NCBI GenBank assembly: GCA_031279895.1
Contig: JAITHR010000003.1
Location: 1 to 14,605, forward strand
Direction of reading: 5' to 3'
From: Spirochaetaceae bacterium
GTDB taxonomy: Bacteria; Spirochaetota; Spirochaetia; Treponematales; Breznakiellaceae
Length of the DNA: 14,605 bases
The position numbers and the translations under genes were made by a program. The notes under the pieces are model-generated. The model saw only the letters and a program-made list of their open reading frames with translations. It ran no database searches and was not told the DNA's origin. Position 1 is the first letter of the stretch. The number at the start of each line of letters is the position of its first letter. Positions 13,373-14,605 of the stretch are shown in pieces.

Positions 13373-14374
13373 TTAGTATTTTCTGGTGGGGAACGCTGCG
13401 GCGGCGTTGCTCTGGTCAAAGGTGTTGTCCACCGAGTAGACCTTCTTCGGCACTGATTCGCCTTTCAGGATCTTGACGGCGGTTTCCATCACCGGCGGAC
13501 CCAACAGGGGGTTGCACTCGATAGAAGCGTTGAGCGTGCCTGCCATCATAGCCTCGAAAGCGCCTTTCACCGCGTCGATGGACACGATGATAATATCCTC
13601 CCCGGGCTTCCTGCCGTATTCCTCGATAGCCTGTATCGCGCCGATAGCCATGTCGTCGTTGTGCGCGAAAAGCACGTCAATCTGGTCCCCGTCGGATTTC
13701 AGGAACGCCTCCATGACTTGTTTCCCTTCGGCGCGGGTAAAGTTGCCGGTCTGGGTTTTGATGACCTTGTAGTTCGGGTATTTGGCCAGCACTTCCATAA
13801 AGCCGATTTGCCGGTCAGTGGCCGCTGCCGCTCCGACGGTGCCCTGGAGTTCCACCACGTTAAGAGGGTCTTTGCTTCCCCGCCCGATTTTCTCCATGTA
13901 CGCCACAAGCCAGTCCGCAGACATAACCCCTTCTTTCTTGAAGTCCGAACCGATAAAGGCGGTAAACAGCGTGTCCGGCCCGTCAATCGTGCGGTCAACG
14001 CAGATAACCGGTATCTTCGCGTCCTTACACTCCTGCAAAACCGCCTCCCAGCCCGAAGAAACCACCGGCGTAAAGGCGATGATGTCAACCTTGCGCGTGA
14101 TAAACGAGCGGATCGCCTTAAGCTGGTTTTCCTGCTTCTGCTGCGCGTCGGTGAAGACAAGCTCGATGTTGTACTCTTCAGCCGCGGCTTTCACCGAGTT
14201 GGTACACGCGGTACGCCATTCCGATTCGGCGCCGCTCTGGGAATACCCCAGCACGATCTTCCGATCCATACCTTTGGTAACGCCGCCCGAGCTTTTGCCC
14301 GCGGCCCCGCCTTTCGCGAAAGCCGCGGAACCGGTCAGCGCCAGAACCAAAAGAACAGCCCATAATTTTTTCAT
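13373..14374 (-). CDS. ytfQ: Periplasmic sugar-binding protein, YtfQ-like (galactofuranose importer)
   Basis: A 333-residue binding protein. The ATG at 14374 was chosen over an upstream in-frame ATG (14461) because AGGAGG lies 6 nt before it and it begins a clear signal peptide (MKKLWAVLLVLALTGSAAFA, cleavage after AFA). There is no lipobox Cys, so the protein should be free in the periplasm. Family I binding-protein stretches closely resemble E. coli YtfQ: IVLGYSQSGAESEWRTA, DAQQKQENQLKAIRSFI, NVVELQGTVGAAAATDRQ, FTRAEGKQVMEAF, AHNDDMAIGAIQAIEEYG and IIVSIDAVKGAFEAM. It would capture galactofuranose, or a related furanose or pyranose sugar, and deliver it to YtfT/YjfF. It is the first gene of the operon, with the promoter directly upstream. 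No regulator or catabolic gene for the sugar lies in the window. Confidence 0.95.
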   Translation of the reverse strand: MKKLWAVLLVLALTGSAAFAKGGAAGKSSGGVTKGMDRKIVLGYSQSGAESEWRTACTNSVKAAAEEYNIELVFTDAQQKQENQLKAIRSFITRKVDIIAFTPVVSSGWEAVLQECKDAKIPVICVDRTIDGPDTLFTAFIGSDFKKEGVMSADWLVAYMEKIGRGSKDPLNVVELQGTVGAAAATDRQIGFMEVLAKYPNYKVIKTQTGNFTRAEGKQVMEAFLKSDGDQIDVLFAHNDDMAIGAIQAIEEYGRKPGEDIIIVSIDAVKGAFEAMMAGTLNASIECNPLLGPPVMETAVKILKGESVPKKVYSVDNTFDQSNAAAAFPTRKY

Positions 14375-14410
14375 AAGTATCCTCCTAAAAATAAGAATGG
14401 GTAATGGTGT

Positions 14411-14439
14411 ATTGTACAAAACATCTCCCCCCCTGTCAA
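14411..14439 (-). promoter_or_regulatory. Sigma-70-type promoter of the ytfQ-ytfR-ytfT-yjfF operon
   Basis: On the minus strand TTGACA (14439-14434) and TACAAT (14416-14411) are separated by exactly 17 nt, very close to consensus; the spacer starts with seven Gs. Transcription should begin near 14404, giving a leader of about 30 nt. The -10 lies inside the small palindrome TTGTACAA (14412-14419), which could be part of an operator. The -35 directly touches the dispersed repeat. Confidence 0.75.
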
Positions 14440-14605
14440 CCGTCTCCGACGGCTTCAGCATGGCCGCCCAGCCTCCGGCTGTTCCGGCATGGCCGCCCCG
14501 TCTCCGACGGTTCCGGCATGGCCGCCTGTTGTTTCAAAGTGGTGCAACACCTTGTCCCGTTACTTCACTGTTTGCTGTTGAGGCGCGGCTACGCTTCGCG
14601 CAGCC
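14440..14605 (-). repeat. Dispersed hairpin repeat, copy 5 (long form), inverted relative to copy 4
   Basis: Read on the minus strand from the window edge it gives GGCTGCGCGAAGCGTAGCCG, AACAGTGAAGTAAC, GGTGTTGCACCA, GAAACAACAGGCGGCCATGC, then three hairpins: CCGTC/GACGG (14498-14510), CAGCC/GGCTG (14469-14481) and CCGTC/GACGG (14440-14452), separated by GGCGGCCATGC-type linkers. It matches 7933-8069 on the opposite strand, with one extra hairpin module. It continues to the window edge, so the full length is unknown. No gene is seen between 14375 and 14605. Confidence 0.85.

Noticed and set aside
13079..13456. Plus-strand open frames across the ytfR N-terminal repeat
   Set aside because: These are antisense shadows of ytfR and its GC-rich tandem repeat.
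1..14605. tRNA, rRNA or transposase genes
   Set aside because: I saw no tRNA cloverleaf signature, no rRNA sequence and no transposase or integrase motifs by eye; a short tRNA could still be missed without a scan.

Overview
The window is a GC-rich bacterial chromosomal segment. Four things place it tentatively in a spirochaete, perhaps a Treponema of the termite-gut type: a lipoprotein with a loosely spirochaetal lipobox (LIGC), several unrecognised small proteins, dispersed GGAGGC/CCGTC hairpin repeats that run into gene ends, and 21-bp tandem arrays between genes. This is inference from general resemblance; nothing in the window (no rRNA or tRNA) fixes the taxon.

Layout from left to right: a short lipoprotein gene (24-632); a dispersed repeat; a MATE-family efflux gene (783-2150) overlapped by a DUF2284 cysteine-rich gene (2137-2769); about 2 kb of repeats (2683-4770) made of two inverted 21-bp arrays around a third 21-bp array, bounded by dispersed repeats; an unknown gene on the minus strand (4748-5278); a divergent pair of plus-strand genes (5420-6199, NTase-like; 6213-7130, exported HExxH protein); about 1 kb of repeats with a 24-unit 21-bp palindromic array (7375-7878) and a dispersed repeat that abuts a sigma-70-type promoter; a stand-alone TrpB2-type tryptophan synthase beta gene (8163-9536); and, converging on it from the right, a four-gene ABC sugar importer operon on the minus strand (14374 down to 9609). 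Its order and sequence match ytfQ-ytfR-ytfT-yjfF, the galactofuranose importer described in E. coli.

The importer is a complete working unit: periplasmic binding protein, double ATPase and two permeases, with a strong promoter (TTGACA, 17 nt, TACAAT), a hairpin after the binding-protein gene, and stop/start contacts between the last three genes. TrpB2 would make or salvage tryptophan from indole and serine without a linked trpA.

The most unusual content is the repeat system. All the intergenic arrays, and the N-terminal repeat inside ytfR, use a period of 21 bp (seven codons, two turns of B-DNA); the ytfR repeat mixes 18- and 21-bp units. In the intergenic arrays the register is held with no indel for hundreds of bases. 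Two arrays encode a similar heptad, roughly [ILV]-[ST]-[KR]-[AT]-[ED]-x-x, in a long open frame. The 7.4-kb array is nearly self-complementary, so both strands encode almost the same heptads. A second, dispersed element carries 5-bp-stem hairpins with compensatory base changes, supplies stop codons or C-termini to neighbouring genes, and lies directly upstream of both well-formed promoters.
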